Origin: Synechococcaceae cyanobacterium
GTDB taxonomy: Bacteria; Cyanobacteriota; Cyanobacteriia; PCC-6307; Cyanobiaceae
Assembly (NCBI GenBank): GCA_947460085.1
Contig: CANHGA010000015.1
Location: forward strand, 1 to 16,886
DNA length: 16,886 bases
Direction: 5' to 3'
Part shown: piece after piece, positions 15,121-16,886 of the stretch
Position numbering within the stretch: position 1 is the stretch's first letter
Layout of the letters: each line of letters starts with the position of its first letter
Made by a program: the position numbers and the translations under genes
Notes under the pieces: model-generated
Databases searched by the model: none
Told to the model about the DNA's origin: nothing
Seen by the model: only the letters and a program-made list of their open reading frames with translations

Positions 15121-15798
15121 ATGGCTGCCGCCTCGACCCCCAGCAACCTGCCCGCCCCTTCACGCTTTGCCGTATTTGACGGCGACCTTGATGCCGAGTG
15201 GGCGGCGCTCTTTGCCGGTGCCCGGGCCCTGGCGGTGGATACCGAAGCCATGGGGCTGATCCACGGCCGCGATCGGCTCTGCCTGGTGCAGATCTGCGAC
15301 GACCACGACAACGTGTGCTGCATTCGCCTCTCCCGGGGCCAGGACTCAGCCCCCAGGCTCCAGGCCCTGATGGAAAACACCGCCATCGAAAAGGTGTTCC
15401 ATTTCGCCCGCTTCGATGTGGCGGCCCTGGCTGAAAATCTGGCGATTGCGGTGAATCCGATTTTCTGCACCAAGATCGGCAGCCGCTTGGGCCGCACCTA
15501 CAGCCCCCGCCATGGCCTCAAGGATGTGGTGCAGGAGCTGGTGGGGGTGGAGCTCGACAAGCAGGCCCAGAGCTCGGATTGGGGCCGGGTCGAAGACCTC
15601 AGTGATGCCCAGTTGGCCTATGCGGCCGGCGATGTGCGCTATCTGCTGCCTGCTCGCGATCGGCTCGAAACCATGCTCAAGCGGGAGGACAGGTGGGAGC
15701 TGGCCCAGCGCTGCTTTGCCTGCATTCCGGTCTTTGCCGATCTCGATCGAAACCGGTTCCATCTGTTGTTTGAGCACTCCACCGGCGGCAACCGCTAG
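15121..15798 (+). CDS. rnd: Ribonuclease D-type 3'-5' exonuclease (short form)
   Basis: A 225-residue DEDDy exonuclease domain. Exo I is AVDTEAMGL with Asp40 and Glu42, Exo II is FHFARFDVAAL with Asp99, and Exo III is LAYAAGDVRYL with Tyr167 and Asp171; together they would hold the two catalytic metal ions. HGLKDVVQELVGVELDKQAQSS-type sequence between Exo II and III is typical of RNase D. The protein stops after the catalytic domain and lacks the HRDC domains of the roughly 375-residue E. coli enzyme. It may therefore act on fewer or different RNA 3' ends (tRNA or other stable RNA trimming is the family role). ATG 15121 is used; TTG 15112 is a weaker option. It is convergent with the small gene at 15827. 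Confidence 0.9.
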   Translation: MAAASTPSNLPAPSRFAVFDGDLDAEWAALFAGARALAVDTEAMGLIHGRDRLCLVQICDDHDNVCCIRLSRGQDSAPRLQALMENTAIEKVFHFARFDVAALAENLAIAVNPIFCTKIGSRLGRTYSPRHGLKDVVQELVGVELDKQAQSSDWGRVEDLSDAQLAYAAGDVRYLLPARDRLETMLKREDRWELAQRCFACIPVFADLDRNRFHLLFEHSTGGNR

Positions 15799-15811
15799 GG
15801 GCGCGGCCCCT
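15797..15811. terminator. GC-rich hairpin at the end of the RNase D gene
   Basis: AGGGGC and GCCCCT pair around a GCG loop, starting within the stop codon of the RNase D gene and lying between it and a convergent gene. No T run follows on either strand, so intrinsic termination is doubtful. It may stabilise the mRNA 3' end. Confidence 0.35.
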
Positions 15812-15826
15812 CCGGGATAGCTGGAT

Positions 15827-16099
15827 TCAGTCTTCCACCATGAAGTTGTCGTCGTTGCCGACAGCTTCAAGCAGGGAGGTGAGCAAGTCGTGGTTGTTGT
15901 CGCCGCTGCTGATCGCTTCGGCCAGGAGCTGGTCAGCAAGTTGTTGTTTGCCAGCGCTGTCGCGCAATCCCTGCTGGGCTGCCTTGACCTCCACCTTGCG
16001 CCGGGCGGAAGCCAGGCTGATGCCCAATTGGCTGGCCAATTTGCCGCAGGCGGCGTTGTAGGCCCGATCCGGAATGCCAGCCATCGCCACCGAAGCCAC
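15827..16099 (-). CDS. Small protein of unknown function
   Basis: About 90 residues, no signal peptide, no membrane segment. It looks mostly helical: PDRAYNAACGKLASQLGISLASARRKVEVKAAQQG could form two helices with a turn reminiscent of a small nucleic-acid-binding or adaptor domain. A helical tail (KQQLADQLLAEAISS) and an acidic end (NDDNFMVED) follow. I do not recognise a named family. Three starts are possible. ATG 16117 overlaps the upstream stop codon as ATGA. GTG 16099 has GGAGG six bases before it, the only good Shine-Dalgarno sequence seen in the window. ATG 16084 begins MAGIPDRAY. I prefer GTG 16099 on that ground. It follows the LpxB-related gene closely and is likely co-transcribed with it. 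Confidence 0.75.
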   Translation of the reverse strand: MASVAMAGIPDRAYNAACGKLASQLGISLASARRKVEVKAAQQGLRDSAGKQQLADQLLAEAISSGDNNHDLLTSLLEAVGNDDNFMVED

Positions 16100-16113
16100 T
16101 GAAGACCTCCGCA

Positions 16114-16886
16114 TCATCCCAGGAGGCGCCGGTCCACCAAGGCCGCCAGGGCTTCACTGCCGCCCGCCGTTCCCATGCGCCGCTGTCCGATGGCACCCAA
16201 TTGCTGCCGCAGCAGGGGCTCCGCCAGTAGCAGGGTGAGTCGTTCTGCCAGCTGGGCTCCGCTGCGGCAGGGCACGACGGCTCCGCCCAGCAACCGGCTT
16301 TGTCTGCGGGCAAAGCTGGCTTTGAATTGGGGGCCCGGCCCTGGCAAAGACAGGGCGGGAATGCCTAGCCCCACGAGTTGTTCGGTGGCGGTGCCGGCGG
16401 TCGCCAGGCCCACCTCGGCCCAGGGGGCCCAGCGTTCAAAGCAGCCGCTTCCCAGCAGCACTTGAACGGGGCTTCCCTCCAGTTGCCAGGCTGCGTCGGC
16501 GCCAATGGCGGCGGCTTCGGGTTGCAGGGGCTGTTGGCTGAAGCCAGCTGCCTTGAGCACGGCCCCCCAGATCCCAGGACCGCTTTGGGATCCGCAGGGA
16601 AACAGCAGGGTGAGGGGCTTCCCGCCCTTCGCGCCCAGGCCCAGGTTTTGGCTGCTGCGGCCCAGGGGGGCTAGCAGGCGAGCCCCATTGCCGAGTGCTT
16701 CTGGATGGCGGCTGCCCGGCAGGAACAGCAACCGGTGGGTGGCGCCCAGCCAGGCCGGGCAAGGCTCGTTGCCAAAGCCGTCCATCATTGGGTTGCCCGG
16801 CGCCAGGGCTGGCACGCCATGGCGCCTGAGGCCCCGGGCGGTCAGGCCGTCCCGCACGGCCACCAGCCGGCAGCGGCGGCTGGCCA
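16114..16886 (-). CDS. Lipid-A-disaccharide-synthase-related protein (partial, 5' end outside window)
   Basis: The visible 256 residues are the C-terminal part of a glycosyltransferase-B-like protein related to LpxB, of the type found widely in cyanobacteria. Landmarks are RDGLTARGLRRHGVPALAPGNPMMDG at the left, RLLFLPGSRHPEALGN (start of the second Rossmann domain), VGLATAGTATEQLVGLGIPALSLPGPGPQFKASFARRQSRLLGG (the sugar-nucleotide site region) and a C-terminal helix RMGTAGGSEALAALV. True LpxB makes lipid A disaccharide; this related group is not proven to do so, and its product is unknown. The start lies beyond the window. The stop codon overlaps an ATG of the following small gene. Confidence 0.8.
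   Translation of the reverse strand, partial: ASRRCRLVAVRDGLTARGLRRHGVPALAPGNPMMDGFGNEPCPAWLGATHRLLFLPGSRHPEALGNGARLLAPLGRSSQNLGLGAKGGKPLTLLFPCGSQSGPGIWGAVLKAAGFSQQPLQPEAAAIGADAAWQLEGSPVQVLLGSGCFERWAPWAEVGLATAGTATEQLVGLGIPALSLPGPGPQFKASFARRQSRLLGGAVVPCRSGAQLAERLTLLLAEPLLRQQLGAIGQRRMGTAGGSEALAALVDRRLLG

Overview
The window looks like chromosomal core sequence from a GC-rich unicellular picocyanobacterium of the Cyanobium / Synechococcus group. It has psaD (photosystem I), an oxygen-dependent HemF, the cyanobacterial type of glutamate-cysteine ligase, a large bacterial PEP carboxylase, a CCB2/CCB4-like cytochrome b6f cofactor-assembly protein and a cyanobacterial lipid-A-disaccharide-synthase-like protein. 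Genes are tightly packed, Shine-Dalgarno sequences are mostly absent, and I saw no insertion sequences, phage genes or CRISPR. I noticed no copies of the HIP1 octamer common in other cyanobacteria, but I did not search exhaustively. The genus assignment is inference from protein character and gene order.

Layout, left to right. Positions 1-1527, minus strand: recF followed 27 nt later by speD, whose 3' part is cut by the window edge. Positions 1583-1708, plus strand: tRNA-Arg(CCG) and its terminator. Positions 1750-8500, minus strand, read right to left: psaD, terminator-like hairpin, trpE, gshA, ppc, GNAT acetyltransferase. The trpE-gshA-ppc part is almost gapless (10-nt gap, then an ATGA overlap) and probably one transcript that feeds aromatic amino acid, glutathione and oxaloacetate synthesis. 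Positions 8655-12471, minus strand: mrp, rodA and a degenerate histidine kinase, again with minimal gaps. Positions 12582-13670, plus strand: hemF, divergent from mrp. Positions 13633-15049, minus strand: a CCB2/CCB4-like membrane protein, then a secreted Amidase_3-like protein whose 3' end overlaps hemF. Positions 15121-15798, plus strand: a short RNase D. Positions 15827-16886, minus strand: the C-terminal part of an LpxB-related protein, then a small protein of unknown function.

No noncoding gap exceeds 160 bases, so no region of more than 300 bases lacks a gene. The longest gap (8501-8654) lies upstream of psaD and holds a tandem repeat and a 12-bp palindrome.

I found no convincing new multi-gene system. 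The points most worth checking are local: a terminator between psaD and trpE with a possible competing antiterminator fold, a recF reading frame with no ordinary start codon where homology demands one, in-frame 18-bp repeats in the speD N-terminus, 25-bp tandem repeats running into the kinase stop codon, and a histidine kinase whose ATP-binding half has lost its usual motifs.
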